NCBI GenBank assembly: GCA_013365365.1
Contig: JABVXU010000012.1
Coordinates: 186,001 to 250,000, forward strand
From: Cruorifilaria tuberocauda
Lineage: Eukaryota > Nematoda > Chromadorea > Rhabditida > Onchocercidae
Direction of reading: 5' to 3'
Length of the DNA: 64,000 nucleotides
Shown one piece after another: positions 40,030 through 55,000 of this stretch; positions within the stretch are counted from its first letter, which is position 1; each line of letters starts with the position of its first letter. The position numbers and the translations under genes were made by a program. The notes beneath the pieces were generated by a model. The model made no database searches. It had not been told where the DNA came from and worked only from the letters and a program-made list of their open reading frames with translations.

Positions 40030-43000
40030 CTATAAAATCTTTCAAATGTAAAAGAAATAAGCAGTTGAACTTTAAAAACTCCTCTTCAACTTTGTTCGTT
40101 AAAAAAACTTCAAGACTTTCACGCTTTCAGCTTTTATTCTGCTAGAGCGGTGATAAAGCGGAATAGAATAATAAAAATTTCTGCAAACTTATTCCTCATT
40201 TGCCAGTTACAGGTTCCCTAATTTCTATCCGTCCTTATTTGAATCATTTCTCCAACTTATAGAGAAAATTTGAAAAGGCTTCGGAAATTCACTTGTTTCT
40301 TTGGTTTTGTGCCATTTCTTCTCTTCCTATTGATAACCAGTACAATAAGAGTAAGCAACAGAATGAAAAACAACAATAAAGAGACGATCGTCAAAATTTG
40401 AATTGCTGTCAAGGTTTCTGTTGCTGTGAATATATCCGATGGTAAGAAGTCATCAATCTGTATATAAATACATAATCACCAAAGCATTTGAATTTTCTAT
40501 ATTAAAATAGAGAAGTAAAGAATTAGAAACTTAAATCTAATAAATTTTAATAGTAGAAAATCTCAGATTTCGAAAATTTTCAGATATAGCACAATTATGG
40601 ATTGCAGCAGACCTGAATGATCACTTTCGTACGTGAGCTCTGTTTTGCACTAGAACTAGCAATCACTGTGAATTCATCACTAGTGAGGTTGGTAGCTGTC
40701 CTGAAATTAAATATGAAACGTCTAATCCAAAAAGTCACTAAATTGGTTTAATAAGTATTTTCAAGTAGAAAAAGAATTTGTGGATTTTAGAATGACAGAT
40801 GGTATTCTTAACTAGAAATCGTTTTCTCTTCATACCTGTAATGAAGCTTGTCTGAAAGCATAATTTGCCCTGTGCTTGAATCAATATTTAAATATCGCGC
40901 CGCACTTCCTTGTATTTCGTACCGAATTACACCATCTATACCTGAGTCATGATCCATCGCTGATACAACTCCAATACGTTGGCCAACTTCGGAATTTTTC
41001 GGGATCTGATACAGTTTTCAACTTTTCGTATTTTTTTCATACTTTCGCATAAAACGTAAATCTTCAAGTATTCAACTAAAAATTCTTAATAAGCGTAATT
41101 TTTTGAATATTATCTGCTTTTAACTGATTTGAGATGGCCCTTTCCGAAATTTAATCTTCAGTCTAATTTCCATTGTTTATCAATTACCGTTTATTTTTAT
41201 TTCCTTCTCTAAAGGGCAATCTGATTTGTTTGCTTAAGAAGGACAAACTCACATTGGAAGAAAGTATCCCTATCGGAATTCAATGACTTAATTGACTCAA
41301 GTTAAATTTGAAAATAAATAAGCAAAGCTAAATTTAAAAGTTGTCTTGACTCTTACAAATAAATACAGTGCTCTTACTTGAAAGATATAGTTGGTTTCTG
41401 TGAAAATTGGCGGATATTCATCAACACCAATAACTCGGATGCGAACCGGTACTGTTGCTGATCGATTTCGATTGTCCTGAACTTTCAGGATGAATTCATG
41501 TTTCGTCTGCGTTTCGAAATCCAGATTTTTGATAAGTACTATATGGCCAGTACTTCTGTTGCATGTAAATGACTGAAGCAACAAACATCTTCAAGTAATT
41601 ATAGAGAAATATTAGGATTTTAGACAATTTTTCAAATCAGAAAATAAATACAAGAGTGAGAAAGAGGAATACTGAAACTCAATAATTACTTTGATGATCA
41701 GACCTGTGAACCTCCTGCCTGGATAGAGATTTCATCTTTGAGACAAATCGAAATGGTTAAGAAAGTGCTAACGATACTAAAAATTAAGTAGAAAATAAGT
41801 ACATTAAGAGTAAGAAGAAAAGGATTACCAAATTGCTCTCTGTAACTGTGTAAATCCACTCACTATCCGGTAGTCCTAATTTATTGACAGCTTTTGAACG
41901 TAAAATGACACTTCCATTCGGTTGATCTTCGAATACGCTTGTTTCATACTGTGAAACGATAAAGAACGGAGCACTAGCTGATGAGAAACTGGAATTAAAA
42001 CGAATTCGAACCGAGGTCCAATTTAGTCGAACTGGTGAACCGTTATCGATAGCCGCAATGAGCAGGTTATTAAGAGTATCATTCAAATGCATCTCCTCAA
42101 TATCAACATTTTTCTCGAAATATAGTATCCCTGATGAACTGTTCAACTTGAACATTCCATAATCGTTTCCAGATAGCAACAGATAAGAAATGCGTCCGTT
42201 ATCACCGCTATCACTGTCTGTTGCCGAGAACCTGAAAAAATTTTTCAATGTAACAATAACTTTAGTCTTTCAATTTGTTAGATAACCCTGGCTAATAAAT
42301 GGCAAATACCCGAATGCCATTTTACGTGTCACTGCCAACAATATTGTTACAAAAATTTTATTACTTCGAAAATAATCATTTATGATAAATGATTGCTTGT
42401 AACATTTCTAGTGTGAGTTCAGAATATCTGGAAACTAATGATAGCATAAATAAATTAATTAAATACTCGTCATTAATTCAAATCATATGTATTTAGTCCC
42501 TAATCTTATGTCCTCAAATTTCTGTAAGTACTGTATTCCAATATAAATTAGCCAACGGCATACTTTGCCAGCACTTCATTTGTAATCATTTCTTCGCTAA
42601 TCGTTATTTCACTAATTTTTTCCACAAAATATGGTGTATTATCATTCAAATCTGTTATTTTCACATACACTTTTGCAGATGCATTGTATTTTGCAAGTGG
42701 CGACGACGCTTCAACCTGAAAATCAACTCACGTGACGTTTAAACTTATTCTTATGCAGTATACTTGCCTTTTATTGCAATTGAAAATTCAGAAAACAGAA
42801 CCAACCAAGAACTCATATTCACTTTTGAATTCAGCATCAACTGGATATTTCAGAAAAATCGAGCCGTCACGGGAGATGCCAAAAATATTAGCATACTCGA
42901 AATTTTGAATCCGCAACAGTGTGTTTGTCGGCAATTCGTCCATTAAAGTCACTTTGCCAAACTCACTGTACGGATATATATTTTCTGGTATCGTAAAGCT

Positions 43001-46000
43001 GAAGTTGATTTAATTGCTTCCTGAGGATGAGAAATAGAACCAGTCTGATCAATTAATATTCATATAAAGTGAAAAAGGATTTCAAAACTGAAAAGCTTTC
43101 TCAAAGCATTCCAGTCGGTCCGATAGTTTTTGAATCAGGCTAACACTGTGCTGTATTTGAGACAAAACTGTACTTGAATAATGTTCTAGTGAACTGTATT
43201 GATTTCCGGTCATAATCTTCAATTCCAACATTGATTTGAACAGCAACAACGGAACTTTGCACTGGTTTACCCCAGTCAAACGCGTGGACCTTTAGATAAT
43301 ATGTCGATCGATCTTTCAGTTTGCCGATCACCAACAGATCGCCTGGAATTTTATCCGATGAATAGCAAAACAAATTAAACTATCACGATTTGTTAGGTGA
43401 TGAAGAAGATCATAGAAGAACCTGAAATCCGAATTCGAATACAAAATTAAGATAGGACCAGTCAAGCATCTGTAATGATCTCGCTTTGTTAATTAATTTA
43501 CATAATATAGATGAATCAATTGTACCTGATTCAGGATCAATTCTGAAATCCTTTACGCTATTCGCAGATAGTTCATAGCGAACTGTGCCAGCAAGTCCTG
43601 TATCTGGATCATTTGCTCGTATTTTAGCAATCGTTGAACCCAACTCCACATCCTTTAAGATATTGATCAGATAGAACTGTTTCTCAAATTGGGGTGCATT
43701 ATCGTTAACATCTTCTACGATTATCCGTAAAGTAGCACGTGATGTGTTTTCCCCGTCTGTTACCTGCAAAAAATTTGAAATACTGAAAACTCCAAATAAC
43801 TGTCTTCCATTGCATATCACTGATATGGAAAGCATTATTTGGTGCGAATGTATTCGTTTGATTGTACACATAACATATTGTTAAATTAGCAATTTTGGAG
43901 CTCCATAAATAGCACCTGAATGTGAATAGTATGCTCTTTATTTGTTTCATAATCCAAACTTTGAATCAGAAATATTTTCCCAGTGAATGGATCGATTTCG
44001 AACTGTTCATCGGCTGACAGTAAACTATATTCCAGTTGTGTATCGGCATCCACATCTGTCGCTACTACTGTCCCTACCAAAGTGCCGTATGTTGCTGCTG
44101 CAAATGCAACTTTTTGAAAATATTTATACTTTCGGACACTTTGATTCTGAATGCATCGAATATTCTTATCAAGTGCCTGCAGTACGAATCAGCCATAAGT
44201 TAATTTTAAATTACTACGGTATATCTTCTACTGTATTTGATGGCTTACAAAGTCAAAGTCAAAGATTTATTAAAAAAGAAGTGGAAAAAAGTAAAGGAAG
44301 CACTAACATTCAAATACTTTACGAGCCTTCAGCGTTGGAAATGATGGGACATTATCGTTTGTATTGATCACTAAATTAAATAACTCTAAAATTGAATCAA
44401 GAATTTAGAAAATTTGAATGTCCATGCGAAACTTCGAGTGATGTCTAAAATTCCATCCATCCTTCCATATTCTCTGATGATCTTTCCGTGTTATTATTAC
44501 AAACTTTTATTGCATGAAACATCTATTTTTATAGAATATTCCGTGTGTTTTGTGTGTAAGCTCTCTAACACAGCGTTAGATGACAATCAAATAAGAAGAT
44601 TTATTGAACGCTATTCATTTTCCATCTCCTTTTCAAAATTTCCAGATATCCTTGAAAAATTGAGGAACCTCTTATATAGACGTCCGTTTCAGGTGTGTTC
44701 TTCACGTTGCCCGTTCGTATTACTTTCAAAGTATAAACACTTTCAATCTCGTAATCCAGTTCTTGAGCAGTTGTTATACGTCCCTCATCATCGATATCGA
44801 ATGCTGCATCGATATTACCACTTACAATACTGTATGCTGAGGGTGCATCTTCAGTTAAACGGTCTAAGCTGTGAACCTGAAAATTCTCGACATTTCCAAT
44901 AGCTTGGTTCCTGTAGTATGGTCGTACTTCTTTCTTCTTTTTTATCTCAATTTTAGCATTTCAATATTCTTTCTAAGAGGTGAGTTGATTCATAGCATAT
45001 TAACTATCTGAGAAGTACCTGGACTACGAATTGTCCGCGTTGTTCACCTTCGTTAATAAAGCTGATGTAACGTTCATTTTGGAACTGCGGTTCTTCTAAT
45101 GACAATTCCGATTTTGATCTGATAAAATGAAGTCGAATATCAAGTTCTGATGATAACACTCGAGAAATTCCTTGGTCTTCCGCTTTTACTTTGATTGTAT
45201 ATTCGTTTTGTGAAATCGAGTAATCTCTGAAAATAATAAACATTTCATTTTATTGATTTGCTATTCTTCACATTATATTATCGGGGACGCAATTTTTACA
45301 AATTAAAATTCCCATACACCTTGCAAAAATGATTTCTCCGGTATCAATACGAATATCTAAGAGACCGCTGGCATCTTCCATGATGCTGTAGGTGATTTTA
45401 CCGTTTGGACCGTCATCCTGATCTGTTGCTGATAGCCTATGAGAAGAAAACATTATTTCCTTCTTCAAAATGTTTCAATATGAAAGGTTTAAAAATATAT
45501 AAGAAAATTTGAAAGAATTTAGAAATTCGTTTATTTTCGTTCGAAAGATTTGTTTGATTTTGTTTTGCCAGATTCAAAAATGATCTTATAAATGCATAAA
45601 TAAGCTCTCATTAACCTTCCTAATATTTCGCCAACTCGTCTACTATCATCAATTTCTATCAATGTCGGAATATTATCATCGAAAACAGGTACGCTATCAT
45701 TTTCATCGATTATTGTGATCCGCAACGTGCAAGTATCCTGAAACGCACCGAAATTTTCAAAAATTATATAAATCATCAAAGGAATAAATCTAACAGTCGT
45801 TGTGTACTTACAGCTCGTTTTGGAATGCCTTGATCTTCAGCAGTGATCACCAGAAAATACTGCGATTGTCGTTCACGATCTAACTCACGACAAGAAAGCA
45901 ATCCCGTTGAAGAATTGAGAAAAAAGGCCGAATTTTCGTTTCCAGCTAATAATTTAAAATAAAGAGACTTGGAGGAAAGAATATATGCTTAATATTATCC

Positions 46001-49000
46001 TTTTCATTCTGATATTCAAATATGTGTTAATTTCGACGAAACTTACTTCTTCTCAAAGCTTCAAAAAGTGTTTTCTCTTCATATAGTCTTTGTAACACAA
46101 ACTATATTTAGCCGATGACATGAATAACGATTACCAACTATTTTGTAAAAAATTTCATCGTCACCGCCGTTATCTTCATCCCATGCATAAATACGAGTGA
46201 GATGTTCTGCAGCAATGTTTTCACGTATTGTCAAATTACCGCAACTTGATGAAGAAATTCTTGGCGGATACTGATTAGTACCAATAACGCTTAGATGGAC
46301 AAATGTCCAATCGAGCAATCTCTCTCCTCCCGATGCTGTCACTAAAGGAATTTTATGAAATACAGTGACTCCCAAAGAAGCAAAGATGTATTCGACTTCA
46401 GACGTGAAAAAATTTTATTGTCCATATACGAAGTCGTCTTGCGGTGTAAATCGTTAGTGTTAATTTAATCAAAAGTATAAAGCATTTCGAAGACATTTTC
46501 CACTTTACACAATATTTCGCGGAACATTCTGCTCACGTAGATACTACGAGCTATCTGTTTCCTCTATAATTTGGAAATAACCTGAAAAGAAAATTCTACA
46601 AAATTGTCACAGCTCTCAAAAGCTCCAATGCTTACCAAGCCAGTCATATTTTCCAGATGTAATTTCCTTTAATAGTATCAATTTTCCATCATCCGATAAT
46701 TGCAGAACATCATTATCCAAGACAAAATACGAAAACAATTTCATATATGGCCATTCATTTCCTGCGTGTTGGAAATGTCGGATATTATAAGTGATATTGA
46801 ATAAATTTAGATGATAATAATTTATTATCTCATGTAATCTAACCATCAATTGATTATTAAATGTCCTCGACAGTCATCAAAACATTAAAATTGTAAATTA
46901 CTGCATCGCCATCATCCACCGTGAATTAATTCCCAATTTTATTCATCATAGATCGATTTTTATATTAGAACTTACTTTTTGCAAAGAAGTCAAACAGAAT
47001 AGTTCCTGGAGTTGCACTACTATTCATAGTAATGAAATATTTCTGCTGCGAAAAAAATCTCCACTGTCGATGGCCTGAATTAAACTTAATGGTGATACTT
47101 TTTTCTGTGTACTTCGATGGTACGCCATTATCGCTGGCTCGAATACGTATGCTTCGTTCACCGTTGAAATGACGTCTGAGAACCAAAGTACCTGTGCATT
47201 TAAAATAATTACTTGAATACTGAAAATTTATTCAAACTATTAAATTCACCTATGATACAATCAGATGGCTCAATGTATTACCCACGGTTCTCATATGAGG
47301 ATGTTATTCGTTTTGTGTGTTTCAAAATGCTTCTCTAATGTGAAGTTATCCAGGTAAAACTAAATCACCGGTGTTCGGATCGATAATGAACGCGTCATCG
47401 ATGTTGCCTTCAACAAGCGAATAAGTGATTTTGGCATTATCACCAGCATCATCGTCCACAGCAACAACATGATGAATAATATCACCGTTAATAAAATCAT
47501 TATCAATCGTTATCTTCTGTGAACTAAAATACTGAAAACTTTGCAGGACAAGAAATCAATATAAATTTATTGTTGCAGTTTTATATCAATGGATAAAAAT
47601 TTCATAAAAATAACTCAAAAAAATCAAATAGAAATTGAAAAAAAAGAGAAACCTTAAAAATCGAGGTTGATGATCATTGATATCTTCGACAGCGATGAAA
47701 ACTACACAGTACGAACGTTTTGTCACGTCCCGATAATTGTTTTCCACTTCTACCACAAGAAACAACGACAAATCCTAGAATAGTACATAATTTAAGTATA
47801 TTCTGTTCGACTTATCACGTATTAGAAAGTATTAGCGGCAATGATTTGCAGCCAGCCAACAATATTTCAGATAATGTTCGATTCAATGCAAAAAAAATGT
47901 AATTCTGATTGATCCGTAATTAGACATTGCTAATCTATTACATTCCTAAAACCCAACAAAAACCAAAACTATCAAAACTAAAACTCAAAAGATTTAACAA
48001 AAGAAATAAAGCGAAAATCCAATAGAATAACCAATATCTTAACAGGGTTATTATGCGAAGTAGTTAGATTTAAAAAATACTGACTGGCTGAAGCCTCCTT
48101 ACCTGTTCCCAATGTAACGATCGAATCAGTAATATTTCAGCAGTGTCCGGATCAATCGAAAAGAAATTTTTAGAACCTTCAACTATCGAATAACTCAATT
48201 CTCCGTCAGTATCTTCTTCAGCATCTTCAACAGGAACTTTCCCGATTATTGAACCTAAAATTCAATAAAACTCGAGCACTATATGAAAAAAGTTGAAGTC
48301 AGCTCATTCTCTTTAGGTCTCACTATAAATTGTGATCTCAGCTTTTGTTGCTAATGAATGCTTTGAGATGGACTACCTGTCGGTTCATTTTCTTTAACCG
48401 TGAGAAATCGTGGACAATCGGAAAACTGAGGCCAACGGATATTTGATAGTTCTATTTCGATGTACAAATTTTTTTGTTCGACTTGATAATTATTTTCTGG
48501 ATTCCACTTCTGCACTTTGAGCAAATAACTTTTATCGCGAGTCCAGCGGATACTTGTTGATAGATACAATGTAGAAGTGATACTGTCCAAGTAGAATGCA
48601 TCTGTCTAAAGTATTCAAAGTATAGATTATACCTTTTTGACTTTATCGATAATAATATTCGTGAAAACATTGCTCCGTCCATTTGGTTGATTGCAAAAAT
48701 TCAAAAGAAAGATAAATTTCTGCAGTCAAAATTCACCTCGTTCTCCAAACGCCAAAAAGTTTTTCCACTCTCTTCATTACTTAGTGTCACCAATTTTGAA
48801 CCAACCGGAGTAGTCTTTGGTATTCTGAAACTGAACCAGTTGTTTCATCGTCTTTTTGTCATTTTTCATTTCTTTTTTGTTTTTATGTCCTCTTTGTTGT
48901 TTTTTAGATATATTTGATTATTCTTGATGGTTTTTTATTCCTCTTGATTCCCCTAATTTCGTATTTTTAGTGTTTTTGTTTGTGTCTTTAGATTTTTCTT

Positions 49001-52000
49001 CGTTGCTTGCTTTACAGTTTCCTTTTATCCTAGGTGTTTTTCGGCTGCTTTATGTTTTCATGAGTTAATTGTAATTCTTGTTTGATTTTCTTTACTTCAA
49101 TATTGTCTATTCCGTTCTTAAAACTTCAACAAAATAAGGAGAAATTACGCACGAAGATCTCTTGGTGACTATTTGATTGAAGAGACAAATCACTGACCTT
49201 ATCACGGTTGCCTTACTGTCCTGTTGTGAAACTCCCGAAATCGTTATACGAATAGTAAAAGTAATTTTTTTCTGGCGTCCATCACTATCAAATGCTATTA
49301 CGGAAAGTGTTCGGCTGTCTTTTATTGTAGATACATTGAAGTATGCCGAAGTAAGAAGCATATTGTTCAAAATCTCAAAATTACCCGAGATATCTAAAGT
49401 AAATTCAAATTATTGTCAGAATTCTCTAATTTTATTTAAAAACTTTTTCCGGATAGTTAAAAACAGAAGAGTAGCCAATTGGAAAGCTTTCGATAAGTTT
49501 TCTTTTATGTTAAATTGACTTACATCTTTTCTAAAACTGAAATCCATACCGCTCATTTCGATTTCCCATTTAACAACATTCGTTGCATTCAATATCTTTA
49601 ACAAGCAGCCAGATGCACATTTCTCACCGATCCTAAAAATTCACATCCAATGTAAACTTTTTCTAGAGGTTATGAATTTCAAACACCCAATTAGATTTTA
49701 ACCTAAAATCCACTCAGAGTTAATTTGTCAATCATTCAGCTTGTATTTTTCAAATCAATGTATTTAAAAGCGTTTATTTTTAAATTAATTTGTATACATT
49801 CAATTTACTTAATGATGCGATCCACCGGTTCCAGAAATTTGACTTTGGAATTTATTTTTCCAAAAGTGATGTGAATTGGACAGATAGTTGACCGAGCTTG
49901 CAAGTCACCATTTCGATCGAGAACAGTTACCGACAGACAGCTTTCTTTTCTGTAGTCTTTTTCAGAAAGTTTCCTTTTCACGAATAATTCCCCTGAAATA
50001 ACAAGAATTTGACTTCAAAAAAAGAAACTTTATCAAAAACTGAAAATATTCCCTTGTATATTTAACTCAAAACAAAATTGGTATTGAGTTTATCGAGATT
50101 TCAGATTTCGGCTATCTTCATCGGTTATCCTATTCCATATACCAAAATGTTATTATTTCTCATGAAAAAATACCGACGTACCGTTTTCTTGAATAGCGAA
50201 ATTTACATCCTCCACGTGTAAACGATAAAGTAAACTACTGTTCAAACCCTCATCTGGATCTGTTGCAATCACTTTTTCAAATATTTCACCAACATTGATG
50301 TCATTTGTGAGCGTAAAAGAATTCACAATCGGACATGACGGTGAATTGTCGTTTATGTCCAAAATTTTGACGTGAACGGCTGCTTGAGATGAGAGTTCTG
50401 GCTAGAAACATCGGCGATTACATACATATCTCTTCTGGTTGATATTGACTCTTTCTCACCTTATCATAAATACTTATGGTTGCTTTTTATTAAGTATAAA
50501 ATTTTTTTAATTTTTGTGGTTTTAATTCTGTTCAACAATTTCTTTCCAAAATCGAAACTACGAATAGACATCTTCAAGCAAACTAATGGGAATAAATTAA
50601 TAAGCTGCTAACATCTTCACAGATGAATTTATACGAAAGTCACAATAGTTCACCTTCCCATGATCGCTAGCAATGACAAGTAAACGATATTCGGCAATCG
50701 TTTCACGGTCAAGCGTTGCTTTCACAAAAATATTTCCGATTGCAGGATGGATACCAAAATCATGATTTTCTTCACTCAACCGATAAAAAATCCTAGCATT
50801 CTGTTCACTGTCCACATCTTTTGCTTGAACTGTCAGGATATCCATCATAGGTTCGGCATCTTCCGGTACCTAAATTTTCCACTGATTAAAAATAATTTGT
50901 TTAGGATATATGGTATTTGCGGGATTTTACTATGTGATTGAAAATCGGTGTTTTGCGATTTTCAATTAAGTCCAGTAAATGATTAACTTACTTCAACGTA
51001 ATATATTTGTTCCTTGAATTCAGGTCTGTTATCGTTTACATCAAGAACATTAAGAACTACAGAGATATTGGAAGAGAGCGATGGTACTCCTTGATCCCGT
51101 GCTTCTATCACCAAAAAATACTTATTGGTTGTCTCAAAGTCTAAATTGTCCACCAGCGTTAGTTCGCCACTTAACGGCTTAACCGAAATTGGACATGGCG
51201 GTTCACTTAGCAACAGAGCATATGTCACTTTACCATTCTAAATGTTCTTTAATTACTTATCAAATTCTAGCGAGTATCGAAGTCTAAGGAAAAAAGCTGC
51301 CATTCAGATACGATGATAATTATGATAATCTGTAAAGAATCCAACCTTCCCGCGGTCCTTATCATAAGCTTGTACAGCAAAGAATGGCTGATGTGTCGGA
51401 TGATTTTCGTAAATATACGATTCTACTTTGTCCACTTCAAAGGCTGGAACATTGTCATTGGTATCGGTTAATGTGATAATTACTTGTGTGTAATTCACTC
51501 CACCGCCATCCACCTGTCCCTATAAAACAAGTATTTTTCCATCATCATAATATAATGTAATTTAAGTAATGATTAATTACCTTTACATTAAGCAGTAACT
51601 GTTCCCACTTGTCAGCATCCAAATATTCAGCAACGCTAATTTGGCCATTTTTAGCATCAATTGCAAAGAAATGATCCGGATCTCCGGAATAAATGCTGTA
51701 GATTATTGGGAATGACCCTTCTGCTTTAACCTCAAATCATCAGTAAAAAAGTTCTAGCAATTAATTAAGGAAATTTAAGAACAATAGAAAATGACGTCGA
51801 GATATCAAACAGTAATATAAGTGAATATTTCTTTTTATCACTACGTTTAATTATAATAATACTTACTTCGCCAATTACAATGCCTGGAAGGGTTTTTTCC
51901 AAAACGTTAATTTGATACAATGTATTCATGAATTGTGGAATTATTGTGTAACTACTGATAACACTGATATGAATAATAGCCTGAAGTTAGAAATTCCTTC

Positions 52001-55000
52001 AATTAATCTAAGAATAAGGTATATGATAATTTTCTCATAATTTACTTATTAATAAATTAAGATCAATATTGATAAGTTACAGAAAATCACAAATCACTAT
52101 CAAACAGTTGTATCATGCAAATGATCATGATATCGCAAGTACACCTGTTTCTCGCTAACCATTCCACCACCATCAACGGCTTCCATTTTCAAATGATAAT
52201 CTTTCTTTGATAATTTCTTTCCTACGTATAGTCGACCTGATTCTGCATCCAGTCGGAAAGCGCTCGACTCTTCGTTTCCAAATCGATAAAGTATCTTGAA
52301 AAATAAGAATTCGGAAATGACGAATGCGTAAAATACTAAAGCAAGTGTGCTTTGATATCTTAAAGTTTCTACGATTTACTTATATAAATGATTAATTGCG
52401 AATAGTAACGATCAGTAGTGACTTTCTTTCGATCTTTTTCTGTCACGACCTTACCGAACAAAGCATTCAGTTTAGCAAATCTAGCACCATTTTGTATGAA
52501 AAAGGTTCCACCTCATTCCACAATAATATTAATTTATAAATATTTACACACCTTTCCAAAGGTCCCACTATCGGCATCACTGGCTGAAAGTAATATCAAT
52601 AGACTACCAATTTCTACATCTTCTCGTACTGATACGTTATACTGTTCCGGATAAAATGCGGGTGCATTATCATTTACATCTTCCACGTGAACGTTTACTA
52701 ATGCTCGACTTGATTGGCCATCTGAAAGAGTAATACTTTAGCTGATCAATGAGACTTTCAGCATTGACAAATTGAGAAATTGAACAAAAATATTAATCAC
52801 TTGTAGATATGTATTTGTTTCAGTATTTTCAAAACCTTCTGAATCAAATGTCGTTTTTGTGCCCATTATGCAGCATGCAGCATGCGCATGCATAACGCAC
52901 AGAGTAACATAGTTTGCATTGCCTCAATTACCTGCACATAATACTCATTCTACATGTACTTGAATTGCGAACGGAAACTATAAATGGGTACGACTTGAGA
53001 ACTTGAAAGAACTAACTTGCGTGATGAGCATAGACGTGAAACTGGTAAATGGTGCATTGTTCATAGTCCAGAATGGAATCGAGACAGATCCTTCCGGATT
53101 GAGTGTTAATCCGGAATGGTTCTTTCACTGCAGTAGTCTTCGACAAACTGTAACTTATGTTACTTTCATTGCCACAGCTGTTATTTGCTGTTACCTAAAA
53201 TTCTTATTTGAAACAGCAGTAGAATGAGTTCCTTAATTGTGATTTTTTCTATTTCGCTTCATCCAATAACTCAAACTCTTTGCTCCATTGTCATGGAAAC
53301 GTTATGTTTTTCTAGTTACCCTTAGGCCGAGTTAAATTGGAAGCATAGAAGCGTTGACTGGAATAGTCTATACAATTTTCGCTTGTGCTTCATTAACACA
53401 GGGTTAACTGATTTGGAAAGTTGGAAAGAATGTCATTGAAGTGTATGCCTCTGTTATTCTTTAATATGGGTGGCGAAATGATTTATATTTTGCAACAGCG
53501 TCTAAAGGTTTTTTTCTTTCGTTATTTCAGATGTATTATGAGATATCTCGAGAAGATGAAGTAAGAAATGAAAGGTGGAAAAAAATCTAGGAAATAAAAA
53601 AAGGAAATTAAATAATTATATAGGATATTGTGGTATTAAAAGTGTTATTTTAGGCTCAAAAGATAAGTAAAGAGAAAACGAGACAAGTACTACGGGATAT
53701 TTTGCACATTCTTTTCAATACCAAATTCTTGAAGGAATTATTCAAGCCACAATATATCTGTAGTAGGCAGATCATGCGGATTTTTTTCGAGAAGCTTGTC
53801 CATTCCAGCATTATGCGACTTAACGAAACGAGGTATGTTTTCTCCTTCACTCTCCTATTTCTTTCATTTTTTCAATTAAAGTATTTTAATTAATACAAAG
53901 CAATTTCATTTCTCCACATCCTGCTACTTTTACGTACTGCACAGTTTTCTTTAAATATTCTTTCAGCATGGACAAGTTGTACGCATTAATGACGATGACT
54001 TATAAATATCAGCTTCAAATTTGCAGTGGGCCTGAAAATATCGTGTTCATTACGCTTAATCATTTAGACTGTGTTCGTAAAATTCTTCCCGAAGATGAAA
54101 AGTTGAGTCAATTCTTGGACGTCGCTCATCAAATGGTTATTCTTAGAAATTGGATTGATATTTTTCATTGAGTTCAAAATCAGATAAGGATATCCTTCTC
54201 TCCCTTTCCTAAATGTGGAAAATTGTTTTAGTGCAGGTAATTTAATGAAGTAATTCATTCTCGCATTTCATTCAATTATTTCGCTGATGGAATATGCTAC
54301 TGAATCATTTCATAATTTCAGGTTATTACGACATATTACGAAATCCCTCTCTGGGAGCAAGCAATGATTCGAAGTTGCTTGTTGAACTTCTTCCAGGTTA
54401 AGTGAAAATTTAGCTCTCAGATATTTCTATAAACAGCAGATTAAAATTGTATTCCCAGAGTAGTCTTTGGTATTCTGAAACTGAACCAGTTAAAAAAACA
54501 ACAAAGAGGACATAAATATGAAAGAGAGAAAGGAAAAAGTGATTGAATGGTGTGGAATCTATTGGTGGATTATAGATTTGCGTTTGAAAATAAGACTAAA
54601 TAAAATTAATTCAACTTGTGTATTTTGAGGATTCACGAGTGAATATATCATTATTTTTACGTGAAAATAAGCAGACGGAGGAAGGTCGATTTATTCTTTT
54701 CCCCGAACCTAACTATCAATTACTGTATAATGGAAGTGCTCCTGGAAAAACACGATATTTCGAAAGTGATGAAGAAGTACGCTCAGAATCGTTTCCCCCG
54801 GACGATAATGCAGCAATGTACAAGCCATGTCTTTCCAAAGTAACCAGTCATTCATTTTTTCTAAATCTAGAAGAGAGGTTTGAAGTATGTCATCCTGAAT
54901 GACTAATTACCAGGAATATCTTAGTTTGCCCTGCCCGTTTACTGGATACCAGTGATTTCAGGGAAGTATCGAGTTGGACACGAGTGACAGAGGCACGTTA

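Larger units (their letters stand above)
48103..53194 (-). other. cdh-1: Cadherin exons 10-24 (central ectodomain block)
   Basis: Exons: 53,194-53,017; 52,721-52,552; 52,294-52,145; 51,980-51,867; 51,730-51,581; 51,519-51,346; 51,237-50,992; 50,869-50,654; 50,401-50,182; 49,992-49,809; 49,632-49,524; 49,373-49,198; 48,824-48,737; 48,605-48,377; 48,254-48,103. Canonical linkers are DVNDNAPAF, DTNDNVPAF, DVNDNRPEF and DINDNSPSC. From 49,992 to 48,377 no DxNDN-type linker is visible, although repeat-like spacing remains. The 49,373 exon uses a TTTTGAG acceptor; the nearer-consensus TTTAG just upstream would break the frame. Confidence 0.82.

Noticed and set aside
44414..44902. 162-codon plus-strand open frame
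   Set aside because: It overlaps a cadherin exon (44,669-44,876) in antisense; the cadherin reading is in phase with its neighbours and has family motifs.
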